Below are positions 44,640 through 54,260 of a stretch of 64,000 nt of DNA, piece by piece. The position numbers and the translations under genes were made by a program. The DNA comes from Methylosinus sporium (GTDB lineage: Bacteria; Pseudomonadota; Alphaproteobacteria; Rhizobiales; Beijerinckiaceae), in assembly GCF_003113265.1 (NCBI RefSeq), contig NZ_PUIV01000011.1:1-64000 (forward strand), written 5' to 3'. The notes beneath the pieces are model-generated. The model worked only from the letters and a program-made list of their open reading frames with translations. It was not told the origin of the DNA and ran no database searches. Numbering within the stretch: the first letter of the stretch is position 1; the number at the start of each line of letters is the position of its first letter.

Positions 44640-46880
44640 ATGAAGCCCATACGACTCGCCCTTTTGGCGACGCTGATCCTCTCGAGCCCTGCGCGAGCGG
44701 CCGACAAGCCGTCCAAGAGCAGCTCCGCTCCTCCTCCCGCCTTCGCCTGGGCAGGACTGCATATCGGATTGAACGCCGGCGGCGCCGTTCCCATTGCGAG
44801 CGGCGGAACGCTGGAGGCGGGCAGCGGCTTCACCAGCCGCGCCTTCGACCTCGCGGCGCCCAATCGCGATCGCGCCGGGGCGAGCTTCGGCGCGCAGATC
44901 GGCTATGACTGGCAGCGCGGCCCTTGGGTCTACGGCCTCGAGACCGATCTGAATTTTCTCGGCCTGCGCCGCGCCTCCACCGGGATTTTTCCGGCGCCCG
45001 CCGCCTATAGCGCACTCGGCGTCGCCGGCTATGGGCTGACATCGGACGAGAACGGCGATTATTTCGCCAGCATTCGCGGACGCCTCGGCTACGCCTTCGA
45101 CCGCAGGCTCGTCTACGCCACCGGCGGCGTCGCGGCCGGCGGCTGGCGCGGCGCCTCCAATCTCATCTTCTATGGCGCCGGGCCGCTCGGACTTTTCTTC
45201 GCGCCGGTCTCGACCTCCGCGCGCATGAAATTCGCGGTCGGCGCCGGCATAGAGCAGGCGCTCGACGATCATTTTTCCGCGCGGCTCGAATATCTCTACG
45301 TCGATCAGCAATCGCAGCGCCGCGTCTACGACAATAATTTCTCTTTCCAATTCGGCGCGCGCCAGCGCAGCGCGGCGCATGTGCTGCGGCTCGGCCTGAA
45401 TTACCGATTCGATCCGCAGGACGAGGCGCGCGGAGGCGCGGAAACCGAAGACGAAAAGGCGTCCGACGCAGCGAAGAGCGAGGACGCCGCGGGCCACGAC
45501 GAGAAAGCGAAAAAGCGCGGCGAGAAAGGCGAGCGCGCGGCGAAGGCGAAAGACAAGGAAAAGACGGAAAAGAAGGAAGAGAAAGACGATAAGAACGGCG
45601 AGGAGCTCTACAGCTTCCACGGTCAGACGACCGCCGTCGTGCAGGGCTATCCCAAATTCCCGGCGCTCTATACCGGCGCGCGCAGCTTCCCGCCCAAAGG
45701 CCTCGCGGACGCCGGCTCGACGAGCAATCTCTTCATGGGACTGCGCCTTTGGAAAGGCGCCGCCGTCTATCTCAATCCCGAGGTCGATCTCGGCTATGGC
45801 CTCGCCAATTCCGTCGGCGCCGCCTCTTATGTGAACGGAGCCGTCGCCAAGGTCGGACGCGCCGCGCCCTATATGCGCTTCCAGCGCTATTTCCTGCGCC
45901 AGATCGTCGGGCTCGACGGCGGCGAGAAAGTCGAGGACCCGGAGACCGGCTCCTATAACGAGGTGCTGGAATCGACGCAGAACCAGCTGTCGGGCAAGGT
46001 CGACAAGGATCGGCTGATCCTCACCATCGGCAAGTTCAGCGTGCCGGATATTTTCGACGACAACAAATACGCCCATGATCCGACGACGGGCTTCCTGAAT
46101 TTCGGCGTCAACACGCTCGGCGCCTTCGACTACGCCGCCGATTCCTGGGGCTATACCTATGGCGCGGCGCTGGAGTGGAAACAGGATTGGTGGACGGCGC
46201 GCGGCGGCCTGTTCCAGCTCTCCGAGATTCCCAACGGTCCCTCTATCGAACCGCAGATCGGCCGCCAATTCATGGGCGTCGCCGAATTCGAGGCGCGCTA
46301 CGATCTTTTCGAGCAGCCGGGCGTGATCAAATTCCTGGCCTTCGCCGACAATGGCAATCTCGCCAAGGTGCAGGACGCCATCGACTTCGCCTATCTCACC
46401 GGCAATTTTCCGCCGGACGTCAACAATCCATGGATTCGCAAGCGCCATGTGAAGGTCGGCGGCGGCGTCAATGTGCAGCAGCAGCTCTCTAAGGAGATCG
46501 GCTTTTTCCTGCGCGCCAGCATGTCCGACGGGCGCTTCGAGACGGTGGACTACACCGATATAGACCGCTCGCTCTCGACCGGCTTCACCGCCGCCGGCGC
46601 GCTGTGGGGCCGCGACAAGGACGAGATCGGCGGCGCCATGGTGTTCTCCGGCCTCGCCGGCCCGCGCGTGAGCTATTTCGGCCTCGGCGGAACCAGCGTC
46701 TATATCGGCGACGGCAGGCTCTCCTACGCCGGCGAAAAAGTGCTGGAGACCTATTACAAATACAATGTTCGCGACGGAGTCGAGCTGACGCTCGACTATC
46801 AGTTCATCGGCAATCCCGCGCATAACGCCGCGCGTGGGCCGATCAATGTCTTCGGCCTGCGGCTGCACGCGCAATTTTGA
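44640..46880 (+). CDS. Two-barrel outer membrane protein: Omp25/31-like barrel fused to OprB-like porin
   Basis: A ~746-residue protein with a signal peptide (MKPIRLALLATLILSSPARA). Residues ~35-257 form an Omp25/31-type barrel (FAWAGLHIGLNAGG, GAQIGYDWQRGPWVYGLETDLN, SIRGRLGYAFDRRLVYATGG, ARLEYLYVD, HVLRLGLNYRF). Residues ~258-325 are a Lys/Glu/Asp/Ala-rich charged linker. From ~328 on it is OprB/carbohydrate-selective porin-like (FHGQTTAVVQGYPKFPALYTGARSF, LTIGKFSVPDIFDDNKYAHDP, FDYAADSWGYTYGAALEW, TLDYQFIGNPAHNAARGPINVFGLRLHAQF). The substrate is unknown. Having both in one frame is unusual. I chose ATG 44640 because it gives the signal peptide at residue 1. Confidence 0.85.
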   Translation: MKPIRLALLATLILSSPARAADKPSKSSSAPPPAFAWAGLHIGLNAGGAVPIASGGTLEAGSGFTSRAFDLAAPNRDRAGASFGAQIGYDWQRGPWVYGLETDLNFLGLRRASTGIFPAPAAYSALGVAGYGLTSDENGDYFASIRGRLGYAFDRRLVYATGGVAAGGWRGASNLIFYGAGPLGLFFAPVSTSARMKFAVGAGIEQALDDHFSARLEYLYVDQQSQRRVYDNNFSFQFGARQRSAAHVLRLGLNYRFDPQDEARGGAETEDEKASDAAKSEDAAGHDEKAKKRGEKGERAAKAKDKEKTEKKEEKDDKNGEELYSFHGQTTAVVQGYPKFPALYTGARSFPPKGLADAGSTSNLFMGLRLWKGAAVYLNPEVDLGYGLANSVGAASYVNGAVAKVGRAAPYMRFQRYFLRQIVGLDGGEKVEDPETGSYNEVLESTQNQLSGKVDKDRLILTIGKFSVPDIFDDNKYAHDPTTGFLNFGVNTLGAFDYAADSWGYTYGAALEWKQDWWTARGGLFQLSEIPNGPSIEPQIGRQFMGVAEFEARYDLFEQPGVIKFLAFADNGNLAKVQDAIDFAYLTGNFPPDVNNPWIRKRHVKVGGGVNVQQQLSKEIGFFLRASMSDGRFETVDYTDIDRSLSTGFTAAGALWGRDKDEIGGAMVFSGLAGPRVSYFGLGGTSVYIGDGRLSYAGEKVLETYYKYNVRDGVELTLDYQFIGNPAHNAARGPINVFGLRLHAQF

Positions 46881-46923
46881 GAGATTTGGGCGTACTCGCC
46901 GATTGTTCTACAATCGGCGTGAG

Positions 46924-47958
46924 ATGACCAAGGCGCACGACGATTTCACTCTGCTCTGGCTGCAGGCCGGCAGCTGCGGCGGCTGCACGATGGCGACGCT
47001 GGAGCGCGGCGCTTCCGGCTGGTTCGAGGAGCTGCGCGGCTTCGGCATACGTCTCCTCTGGCATCCGAGCGTCAGCGAGGAGACGGGCGAGGAAGCCCGC
47101 GCCATTCTCGCCCGCGTCGAGCGCGGCGAGCAGAAGCTCGGCGCGCTCTGCATAGAAGGCTCTATCCTACATGGGCCGGAGGGCACCGGCCTTTTCAACA
47201 AGCTCTCCGGCACCGGCCGCAGCATGTTGGATTGGGCGCGCGCTCTGGCGCCGCGCGCCGATTATTGCGTGGCGGTGGGCAGCTGCGCCGCTTTCGGCGG
47301 CGTGCCGGCCGGCGCGCCAGACCCCACCGACGCCAGCGGGCTGCAATATTCGGGCGTCGATATCGGCGGGGCGCTGGGGCCGGATTATCGCTCGGTCAAA
47401 GGGCTGCCGGTCGTCAATGTCTCCGGCTGCGCGCCGCATCCGGGCTGGATCATGGAGACGCTGCTCGCGCTCTCGCTCGGCCGTTTCACGCAGGCCGATA
47501 TGGATGATTACGGCCGGCCGCGCATTTTCGCCGACCATCTCGCCCATCACGGCTGCAGCCGCAATGAATTCTACGAGTTCAAGGCCAGCGCCGAGGATGT
47601 CTCCGAGCGCGGCTGCCTGATGGAGCATTTGGGCTGCAAGGCGACGCAGGCGGTGGGCGACTGCAATCAGCGGGCCTGGAACGGCGGCGGCTCCTGCACG
47701 CAGGCGGGCTCGACCTGCATCGCCTGCACCTCGCCGGGCTTCGAGGCGACGCGCGGCTTCCATCGCACGCCCAAGATCGGCGGCATTCCGGTCGGCCTGC
47801 CGCTGGATATGCCGAAAGCCTGGTTCGTCGCGCTCGCCGCCCTCTCCAAATCGGCGACGCCCAAACGCGTGCGCGAGAACGCCCGCAGCGACCGCGTCGC
47901 CCGCGCGCCGACGCCAAGCGCCGAGAAGAAACTTGGGACCGAGAAGAAAAAAACATGA
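46924..47958 (+). CDS. hupU: Regulatory (H2-sensing) [NiFe]-hydrogenase small subunit
   Basis: A 344-residue HupU/HoxB. It binds Fe-S clusters and passes electrons in the soluble H2 sensor that controls HupSL expression. There is no Tat signal, which distinguishes it from HupS; the chain starts at the Fe-S region (LQAGSCGGC, C18 and C21), followed by VAVGSCAAFGGVPAG, VSGCAPHPGWIMET and the C-terminal Cys cluster (GGGSCTQAGSTCIACTSPGF). The Lys/Arg-rich tail is typical of the sensor type. It overlaps hupV by four bases. Confidence 0.94.
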   Translation: MTKAHDDFTLLWLQAGSCGGCTMATLERGASGWFEELRGFGIRLLWHPSVSEETGEEARAILARVERGEQKLGALCIEGSILHGPEGTGLFNKLSGTGRSMLDWARALAPRADYCVAVGSCAAFGGVPAGAPDPTDASGLQYSGVDIGGALGPDYRSVKGLPVVNVSGCAPHPGWIMETLLALSLGRFTQADMDDYGRPRIFADHLAHHGCSRNEFYEFKASAEDVSERGCLMEHLGCKATQAVGDCNQRAWNGGGSCTQAGSTCIACTSPGFEATRGFHRTPKIGGIPVGLPLDMPKAWFVALAALSKSATPKRVRENARSDRVARAPTPSAEKKLGTEKKKT

Positions 47959-49397
47959 GCCGCATCGTCGTCGGGCCGTTCAATCGCGTCGAGGGCGATC
48001 TCGAGGTGACGCTCGACGTCGAGAATGGCGTGGTGCGCGAGGCGCGCGTCTCGGCCTCGCTCTATCGCGGTTTCGAGCAATTGCTGCTCGGCCGCCCGGC
48101 CGCCGACGCGCTGGCGATCGCGCCGCGCATCTGCGGCATATGCTCGGTCTCGCAATCTCTGGCCGCCGCCGCCGTGCTGCGCGCCGCCCAGCCGATCGCG
48201 CCCGCGCCCAATGGGCTTCTGGCCACCAATATCGCCCATGCGGCGGAGAATATCGCCGACCATCTGACGCATTTCTACGTTTTCTTCATGCCGGATTTCG
48301 CCCGCGCCGCCTATGCCGGACGGCCCTGGCGTGCCGCCGCCGAGGCGCGCTTCAAGGCGGTCTCCGGCGCGGCGCTGCGCGAGGCGCTGCCGGCGCGCGC
48401 GCGCCTATTGGAGACGATGGGGCTGATCGCCGGCAAATGGCCGCACAGCCTCGCCTTCCGCGCCGGCGGCGTCACGCGGGCGCTGGCGCTCGGCGATGAG
48501 ATGCGGCTGCGCGCCCTGCTCGCGGATTTTCGTACTTTCCTCGAGCGCACGCTCTTCGCCGCGCCGCTCGAGGCCGTGACCGCCCTCTCCTCGACCGAGG
48601 AACTCGATCGCTTCGCGGACAGCGCCGCCGGCGATTTTTCCGCATTCCTCCGCATCGCCCGCGATCTTCGCCTCGCGGAGATGGGACGCGGTCCCGGCCT
48701 GCTGCTCTCCGCCGGAGCCTATCTCGGGCCGGAGGGCCATCGCTTCCCCGCCGGTCTCCTCGACACGAAGACGGGCGGGCTGCGCGAGCCGCCGCTCGAT
48801 CATATCGAGGAGGATGTCTCGCACGCCTATATGCGCGACACCGTCGCCGATCCCGCCCTTTCCGACACGCTGCCGGATATTCACCGCGAGGGGGCGTATA
48901 GTTTCGCCAAGGCGCCGCGGCTCGAAGGCCGCGCTGTGGAGGTGGGCGCGCTGGCGCGTCAGGCCGTCGCCGGCCATGCGCTGATCCGCGACCTGCTCGC
49001 GGGCGGCGGCTCCACTGTCCTCGCCCGCATCGTCGCGCGCGTCCTGGAGATCGCGCTGTTCACGCAGGCGATGGAGGATTGGACCCGCGCGCTGGCGCCG
49101 AGCGAGCCCTATTGCACGCCCGACGCGCCGCTCGCCGACGGCGCCTTCGTCGGCTTCGTCGAGGCGGCGCGCGGAACGCTGGGCCATTGGGCGAGCTTCC
49201 GCGACGGGCAGATCGAGCGCTATCAGATCATCGCGCCGACGACCTGGAATTTCTCGCCGCGCGACGCCGCCGGCATTCCCGGCCCGCTGGAGCAGGCGCT
49301 GGCGGGCCTTTGCGTGGGCGAAGACGGCGCGAGCAATGTCGCGGTGCAGCATATCGTGCGCTCATTCGACCCCTGCATGGTCTGCACGGCGCATTGA
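47955..49397 (+). CDS. hupV: Regulatory (H2-sensing) [NiFe]-hydrogenase large subunit
   Basis: A 480-residue HupV/HoxC, the Ni-Fe subunit of the H2 sensor. Ligand motifs are RICGIC (C60, C63) and DPCMVC (C474, C477), ending at His480 with no C-terminal extension, so no endoprotease step is needed. This ending separates it from HupL. The sensor normally signals through the histidine kinase HupT/HoxJ, which is not in this window. Confidence 0.95.
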   Translation: MSRIVVGPFNRVEGDLEVTLDVENGVVREARVSASLYRGFEQLLLGRPAADALAIAPRICGICSVSQSLAAAAVLRAAQPIAPAPNGLLATNIAHAAENIADHLTHFYVFFMPDFARAAYAGRPWRAAAEARFKAVSGAALREALPARARLLETMGLIAGKWPHSLAFRAGGVTRALALGDEMRLRALLADFRTFLERTLFAAPLEAVTALSSTEELDRFADSAAGDFSAFLRIARDLRLAEMGRGPGLLLSAGAYLGPEGHRFPAGLLDTKTGGLREPPLDHIEEDVSHAYMRDTVADPALSDTLPDIHREGAYSFAKAPRLEGRAVEVGALARQAVAGHALIRDLLAGGGSTVLARIVARVLEIALFTQAMEDWTRALAPSEPYCTPDAPLADGAFVGFVEAARGTLGHWASFRDGQIERYQIIAPTTWNFSPRDAAGIPGPLEQALAGLCVGEDGASNVAVQHIVRSFDPCMVCTAH

Positions 49398-49414
49398 CTG
49401 TCTAGACGCTTTCC

Positions 49415-49430
49415 GCGACTGGAAAGTCGC
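49415..49430 (+). terminator. Weak hairpin after hupV
   Basis: A perfect 6-bp stem GCGACT/AGTCGC with loop GGAA, followed by TTCTCC, 17 bases after the hupV stop. The U-tract is poor. It overlaps a CTGGAAAG motif (49419-49426) that may instead be a regulator site. Confidence 0.35.
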
Positions 49431-49493
49431 TTCTCCTCATAGCGCCCTCCGCGAGCGAAGAGATTTTCGGCAATCGCCTGAGAGCCTGGAAAG
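49419..49493 (+). promoter_or_regulatory. Candidate upstream activator sites for hupS
   Basis: CTGGAAAG occurs at 49419-49426 and 49486-49493, each followed closely by TTCTCC. They are ~95 and ~28 bases before the sigma-54 -24 element. The same octamer occurs upstream of the second sigma-54 promoter (54627-54634). Assignment to HupR/HoxA is inference. Confidence 0.45.
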
Positions 49494-49512
49494 ATTCTCC
49501 TTACCCTCGCGC

Positions 49513-49528
49513 TGGCCCGCATCTTGCC
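49513..49528 (+). promoter_or_regulatory. Sigma-54 (-24/-12) promoter of the hupSL operon
   Basis: TGGCCCGCATCTTGCC: GG at 49514-49515 and GC at 49526-49527 with the required ten bases between, close to TGGCAC-N5-TTGC. Transcription should begin near 49539, ~50 bases before hupS. This agrees with an NtrC-type activator (HupR/HoxA) encoded at the end of the cluster. Confidence 0.8.
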
Positions 49529-49588
49529 GTTCTTTCCCCAAGCGGCGCCGTCGCGCGAATGCCGCATTGCACAAGGGTGGGGAAGGAA

Positions 49589-50662
49589 ATGGCCGCCATC
49601 GAAACCTTCTACGACGTCATTCGCCGTCAGGGCGTCACGCGCCGCAGCTTCACCAAATTCTGCTCGCTCACCGCGGCGAGCCTCGGCCTCGGCCAGAGCG
49701 CCGCCGTGCAAATGGCGCAGGCGCTGGAGACCAAGCCGCGCATTCCGGTGATCTGGATGCATGGGCTCGAATGCACCTGCTGCTCGGAGAGTTTCATCCG
49801 CTCGGCGCATCCGCTCGCCAAAGACGTCGTGCTGTCGATGATCTCGCTCGACTATGACGACACGATCATGGCGGCGGCCGGACATCAGGCCGAGGCGATA
49901 CTGGAAGAGACCAAGGAAAAGTACAAGGGCAAGTATATTTTGGCCGTCGAGGGCAATCCGCCGCTGAACGAAGGCGGCATGTTCTGCATCGACGGCGGCA
50001 AGCCCTTCGTCGAGAAGCTGAAATGGATGGCCGAGGACGCCATGGCGATCATCGCCTGGGGCGCCTGCGCCTCCTGGGGCTGCGTGCAGGCGGCCAAGCC
50101 CAATCCGACGCAGGCGACGCCGATCGACAAGGTCATCAAAGACAAGCCGATCATCAAAGTGCCGGGCTGCCCGCCCATCGCCGAAGTGATGACCGGCGTC
50201 GTCACCTTCGTCACCACTTTCGGCAGGCTGCCGGAGCTCGACCGTCAGGGCCGGCCGAAAATGTTCTATTCGCAGCGCATCCACGACAAATGCTACCGCC
50301 GCCCGCATTTCGACGCCGGCCAATTCGTCGAGGAATGGGACGATGAGGCGGCGCGCAAGGGCCATTGCCTCTACAAAATGGGCTGCAAGGGTCCGACCAC
50401 CTATAACGCCTGCTCCACCGTGCGCTGGAACGGCGGCGTCTCCTTCCCCATCCAGTCCGGCCATGGCTGCATCGGCTGCTCGGAAGAGGATTTCTGGGAC
50501 AAGGGCTCCTTCTACGACCGGCTGACCAAGATCAACCACTTCGGCATAGAGCATAACGCCGATGAGGTAGGCCTCGCGGCCGCGGCCGTCGTCGGCGGCG
50601 CCGTCGCCGTCCATGCGGGCGTCACCGCGGTGAAACGCATTACGACCAAGCACGAAGGGTAG
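49589..50662 (+). CDS. hupS: Uptake [NiFe]-hydrogenase small subunit
   Basis: A 357-residue Fe-S subunit of the membrane-bound uptake hydrogenase. The Tat signal has RRSFTKF (Arg18-Arg19) and a hydrophobic stretch up to ~45. The proximal cluster motif is [11 protein letters not shown]; downstream are [32 protein letters not shown] and the distal Cys set [13 protein letters not shown]. The C-terminal [19 protein letters not shown] is the usual membrane anchor. ATG 49589 follows GGGGAAGGAA. It is separated from hupL by a palindromic repeat. Confidence 0.97.
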   Translation: MAAIETFYDVIRRQGVTRRSFTKFCSLTAASLGLGQSAAVQMAQALETKPRIPVIWMHGLECTCCSESFIRSAHPLAKDVVLSMISLDYDDTIMAAAGHQAEAILEETKEKYKGKYILAVEGNPPLNEGGMFCIDGGKPFVEKLKWMAEDAMAIIAWGACASWGCVQAAKPNPTQATPIDKVIKDKPIIKVPGCPPIAEVMTGVVTFVTTFGRLPELDRQGRPKMFYSQRIHDKCYRRPHFDAGQFVEEWDDEAARKGHCLYKMGCKGPTTYNACSTVRWNGGVSFPIQSGHGCIGCSEEDFWDKGSFYDRLTKINHFGIEHNADEVGLAAAAVVGGAVAVHAGVTAVKRITTKHEG

Positions 50663-50680
50663 TCGCGCAGCAGCGCACCC

Positions 50681-50813
50681 CTCGCCCCTCATGCTGAGGA
50701 GGCGGCATAGCCGCCGTCTTAAAAGCGCGAGGGGCGAGTTCCAGAGGGCGCGCATGACGCTTCCCTCGTCCTTCGAGACGCGGCCTTTGGCCGCTCCTCA
50801 GGATGAGGGAAGC
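50681..50813. repeat. Palindromic repeat pair between hupS and hupL
   Basis: The left unit is CCCCTCATGCTGAGGAGGCGGCATAGCCGCC..; the right unit is CTTCCCTCGTCCTTCGAGACGC..GCTCCTCAGGATGAGGGAAGC, nearly the same as the right unit inside mfnE (25330-25391). In this position it could protect or attenuate the mRNA and so set the HupS:HupL ratio. That is inference. Confidence 0.82.
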
Positions 50814-50875
50814 TCCTGCCGGCCGCCCTGGACAAAAATTACACCGGCAACGGCCGATCTCGAGGAAACGCGATC

Positions 50876-52666
50876 ATGGGCATTCAGACGCCGAACGGCT
50901 TCAATCTCGACAATTCCGGCAAGCGCATCGTCGTCGATCCGGTCACGCGCATCGAGGGACACCTCCGCGTCGAGGTCAATGTCGACAAGAACAATGTGAT
51001 CCGCAACGCGGTCTCGACCGGCACAATGTGGCGCGGCATCGAGGTGATCTTGAAGGGCCGCGATCCGCGCGACGCCTGGGCCTTCACGCAGCGCATCTGC
51101 GGCGTCTGCACCGGCACACATGCGCTCACCTCGGTGCGCGCAGTGGAGAATGCGCTCAACATCAACATTCCCGAGAACGCCAACTCCATCCGCAATATGA
51201 TGCAGCTGGCGCTGCAGGTGCACGATCATCTCGTGCATTTCTATCATCTTCATGCGCTCGATTGGGTCGATGTGGTCTCGGCGCTCTCCGCCGATCCCAA
51301 GGCGACCTCGGCGCTGGCGCAGTCTATCTCCGATTGGCCGCTGTCCTCGCCCGGCTATTTCAAGGATCTGCAGATCCGGCTGAAGAAATTCGTCGAGTCC
51401 GGACAACTCGGCCCGTTCAAGAACGGCTATTGGGGCCATGCGGCCTATAAGCTTCCGCCGGAAGCGAACCTCATGGCCGTCGCGCATTATCTCGAGGCGC
51501 TCGATTTCCAAAAGGAGATCGTGAAGGTCCAGACGATCTTCGGCGGCAAGAATCCGCATCCGAACTGGCTCGTCGGCGGCGTGCCCTGCGCCATCAATGT
51601 CGATGGCAATGGCGCGGTCGGCGCGATCAATATGGAGCGCCTCAACGACGTCACCTCGATCATTCAGCAGTCGATCGAATTCGTCGAGAAGGTCTATGTG
51701 CCGGACGTGCTGGCCATCGGCTCATTCTACAAGGACTGGCTTTATGGCGGCGGCCTCTCGGGCAAGAATGTCATGGCCTATGGCGACATTCCCGAGCACG
51801 CCAATGACTTTTCCCCCGACAATCTCGGCCTGCCGCGCGGCGTGATCCTCAATGGCAATCTGAAAGAGATTTTCCCGGTCGATCACACCGATCCGGAACA
51901 GATCCAGGAGTTCGTCACCCATTCCTGGTACAAATATCCGGACGAAACCAAGGGGCTGCATCCCTGGGACGGCGTCACCGAGCCCAATTACAAGCTCGGC
52001 CCCAACGCCAAGGGCACGCCGACCAATATTCAGGAGCTGGACGAAGCCGGCAAATATTCCTGGATCAAGGCGCCGCGCTGGCGCGGCAACGCCGTCGAGG
52101 TGGGGCCGCTGGCGCGCTACATCGTCGGCTACGCCCAGGGCAAAGCGGAGTTCAAGGAGCCGACCGACGAGTTTTTGAAGAAGCTCGGCGTGCCGGTGAC
52201 GGCGCTGTTCTCGACGCTCGGCCGCACGGCGGCGCGCGCATTGGAGGCGCAATGGGCGGTGCGCAAGATGGAGCACTTCCAGAACAAGCTGATCGCCAAC
52301 ATCAAGGCCGGCGACTCCTCCACCGCCAATATCGACAAATGGAATCCGCAGGCCTGGCCGAAGGAGGCCAAGGGCTTCGGCTTCACCGAGGCGCCGCGCG
52401 GCGCGCTCGCCCATTGGATCAAGGTGAAGGACGGCAAGATCGAAAATTATCAGTGCGTCGTGCCGACGACCTGGAACGGCAGCCCGCGCGATCCCAAGGG
52501 CAATATCGGCGCCTTCGAGGCCTCGCTGATGGATACCCCGCTGGCCGATCCGCAGAAGCCACTCGAGATTCTGCGCACCATCCATTCCTTCGACCCCTGC
52601 CTCGCCTGCTCGACTCACGTGATGAGCGAGGACGGGCAGGAGATGACGCAAGTCACGGTTCGCTGA
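50876..52666 (+). CDS. hupL: Uptake [NiFe]-hydrogenase large subunit
   Basis: A 596-residue Ni-Fe catalytic subunit that oxidises H2 in the periplasm. Ligands are RICGVC (C75, C78) and DPCLAC (C575, C578) before STH581. The 15 residues after His581 ([15 protein letters not shown]) are the tail that HupD removes after metal insertion. [10 protein letters not shown] and [15 protein letters not shown] are typical. It is followed after 12 bases by hupC. Confidence 0.98.
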   Translation: MGIQTPNGFNLDNSGKRIVVDPVTRIEGHLRVEVNVDKNNVIRNAVSTGTMWRGIEVILKGRDPRDAWAFTQRICGVCTGTHALTSVRAVENALNINIPENANSIRNMMQLALQVHDHLVHFYHLHALDWVDVVSALSADPKATSALAQSISDWPLSSPGYFKDLQIRLKKFVESGQLGPFKNGYWGHAAYKLPPEANLMAVAHYLEALDFQKEIVKVQTIFGGKNPHPNWLVGGVPCAINVDGNGAVGAINMERLNDVTSIIQQSIEFVEKVYVPDVLAIGSFYKDWLYGGGLSGKNVMAYGDIPEHANDFSPDNLGLPRGVILNGNLKEIFPVDHTDPEQIQEFVTHSWYKYPDETKGLHPWDGVTEPNYKLGPNAKGTPTNIQELDEAGKYSWIKAPRWRGNAVEVGPLARYIVGYAQGKAEFKEPTDEFLKKLGVPVTALFSTLGRTAARALEAQWAVRKMEHFQNKLIANIKAGDSSTANIDKWNPQAWPKEAKGFGFTEAPRGALAHWIKVKDGKIENYQCVVPTTWNGSPRDPKGNIGAFEASLMDTPLADPQKPLEILRTIHSFDPCLACSTHVMSEDGQEMTQVTVR

Positions 52667-52678
52667 GGAGGCGAGGTC

Positions 52679-53404
52679 ATGACCGAGGCGACGCAAATCC
52701 ATGGCGTTCTGGACAGCCATGGCGAGAAGGCCGCTGAGCTGCAGAGCGTCTATGTCTATGAGGCGCCGGTGCGGATCTGGCACTGGGTCAATGCGGCGGC
52801 GATCGTCGTGCTGGCGACGACGGGCTATTTCATCGCCTCGCCCCTGCCCTCCACGCCCGGCGAGGCGAGCTCGCAATTCCTGATGGGCTACATACGCTTC
52901 GCGCATTTCTCGGCGGGCTATGTGCTCGCCGTGGCCTTGCTGATGCGCATCTATTGGGCCTTCGTCGGCAATGAGCACGCCAAGCAGATTTTCTACCTGC
53001 CGGTGTGGGACCGCAAATGGCTGTCGGGCGTGCTCTACGAGGCCGGCTGGTACGCCTTTCTGGTGAAGCAGCCGAAGAAATACATCGGCCATAACCCGCT
53101 CGGCCATCTGGTGATGCATCTCTTCATGCTCAACCTGGCCTTTCTGGTGGTGACGGGTTTCGCGCTCTACTCCGAGGGCGCCGGCCGCGACAGCTGGCAG
53201 TACAAGCTGTTCGGCTGGGTGTTCGCGATCTGGCCGAACAGCCAGGACGTCCATACTTGGCATCATCTCGCCATGTGGGGCGTCATTCTCTTCGTGATCA
53301 TCCACATCTACACCGCCGTGCGCGAGGATATCGTCTCCCGCCAGAGCCTCATCTCCTCGATGATCTCCGGCGAGCGCGTGTTCCGCGACGAGGCGGACAA
53401 GTGA
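52679..53404 (+). CDS. hupC: Hydrogenase b-type cytochrome subunit
   Basis: A 241-residue di-haem cytochrome b that anchors HupSL and passes electrons to the quinone pool. It has four hydrophobic segments (~35-55, ~75-100, ~143-163, ~200-220). His residues in RIWHWVNA, IRFAHFSAGY, HLVMHLFMLN and HTWHHLAMW are candidate haem ligands. GGAGGC lies upstream of the ATG at 52679. Confidence 0.96.
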   Translation: MTEATQIHGVLDSHGEKAAELQSVYVYEAPVRIWHWVNAAAIVVLATTGYFIASPLPSTPGEASSQFLMGYIRFAHFSAGYVLAVALLMRIYWAFVGNEHAKQIFYLPVWDRKWLSGVLYEAGWYAFLVKQPKKYIGHNPLGHLVMHLFMLNLAFLVVTGFALYSEGAGRDSWQYKLFGWVFAIWPNSQDVHTWHHLAMWGVILFVIIHIYTAVREDIVSRQSLISSMISGERVFRDEADK

Positions 53405-53447
53405 GCCGCCGCGCAGCGACGGGGCGAGCGACAACCGAGGAGACGCC

Positions 53448-54029
53448 ATGCGCACTCTCATTCTCGGCATAGGCAATATTCTCTGGGCGGACGAAGGCTT
53501 CGGCGTCCGCGCCGTCGAAGAGTTCCACGCTCGCTATGAGACCGGCCCGCAGGTGACGGTGCTCGACGGCGGCACACAGGGGCTCTATTTGGTGCAATTC
53601 GTCGAGGCTTGCGACCAGCTGCTCGTCTTCGACGCCATAGATTACGGCCTCGAGCCCGCGACCTTGCGCGTTGTGCGCGACGCAGAAGTGCCGCGCTTCA
53701 TGGGCGCGAAGAAGATGAGCCTGCATCAGACCGGCTTCCAGGAGGTGCTCTCCGCGGCCGATCTGCTCGGCCGCTATCCCTCGCGCCTCGCGCTGATCGG
53801 CTGCCAGCCGCAGGACCTCGAGGATTGGGGCGGCCCGCTGACGCCTCCGGTCGTCGCCGCGATCGAGCCGGCGCTCGACGCAGCGGTCGCGACTCTGACA
53901 GAATGGGGCGTCGAGTTCCGCCCGCGCGCGGAGAGCGCGCAGAGCTTCCAGCGCCTGCTGGGGCACGACCTCGACCACAGTGCCTATGAGAGGCGCCTCG
54001 GCGCCACCGATGAGGAGACGAGACCATGA
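53448..54029 (+). CDS. hupD: Hydrogenase maturation endopeptidase
   Basis: A 193-residue HupD/HyaD/HybD-type Ni-dependent protease that cuts the HupL C-terminal tail. Ni-probing residues are the Glu in NILWADEGFGVR, the Asp in LLVFDAIDYG and the His in MSLHQTGFQEVL. LIGCQPQDLEDWGGPLT is also typical. GGAGACGCC lies before the ATG. It overlaps the next small gene by four bases (ATGA). Confidence 0.96.
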   Translation: MRTLILGIGNILWADEGFGVRAVEEFHARYETGPQVTVLDGGTQGLYLVQFVEACDQLLVFDAIDYGLEPATLRVVRDAEVPRFMGAKKMSLHQTGFQEVLSAADLLGRYPSRLALIGCQPQDLEDWGGPLTPPVVAAIEPALDAAVATLTEWGVEFRPRAESAQSFQRLLGHDLDHSAYERRLGATDEETRP

Positions 54030-54247
54030 AGGCGATCCGTTTTGCGGCTGCGGCCGCCGCTTTTCTGCTTCCGGCGACGGCCATGGCGCATCCGGGCAAG
54101 CATCCCAACGATCTCGCCTTTGACATCATCCATATTTTCACCGAGCCGGATCATCTGCTCGCCATGGCGATGGCGCTCGGCTGGGGCGCTATGGTCGTCG
54201 CCGTAGGCATCTGGTTCAAGCCCTGGCGCGCGTCGTCCTGGCGCTGA
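54026..54247 (+). CDS. Mini HupE/UreJ-like membrane protein
   Basis: A 73-residue protein with a signal peptide (MKAIRFAAAAAAFLLPATAMA) and then HPGKHPNDLAFDIIHIFTEPDHLLAMAMALGWGAMVVAVGIW. The mature N-terminus resembles the start of HupE/UreJ nickel transporters (HPG.., DHLLAM in the first helix), but full HupE has ~190 residues and six helices; here only one follows. Overlap with hupD at ATGA and an 11-base gap to hupF place it in the operon. It may be a truncated HupE or a separate mini-protein. Confidence 0.72.
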   Translation: MKAIRFAAAAAAFLLPATAMAHPGKHPNDLAFDIIHIFTEPDHLLAMAMALGWGAMVVAVGIWFKPWRASSWR

Positions 54248-54260
54248 GGGAATCGCGAGC

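Noticed and set aside
44568-46874. A 768-codon - frame opposite the two-barrel protein
   Set aside because: The + frame has a signal peptide and beta-barrel patterns; the - frame has neither.
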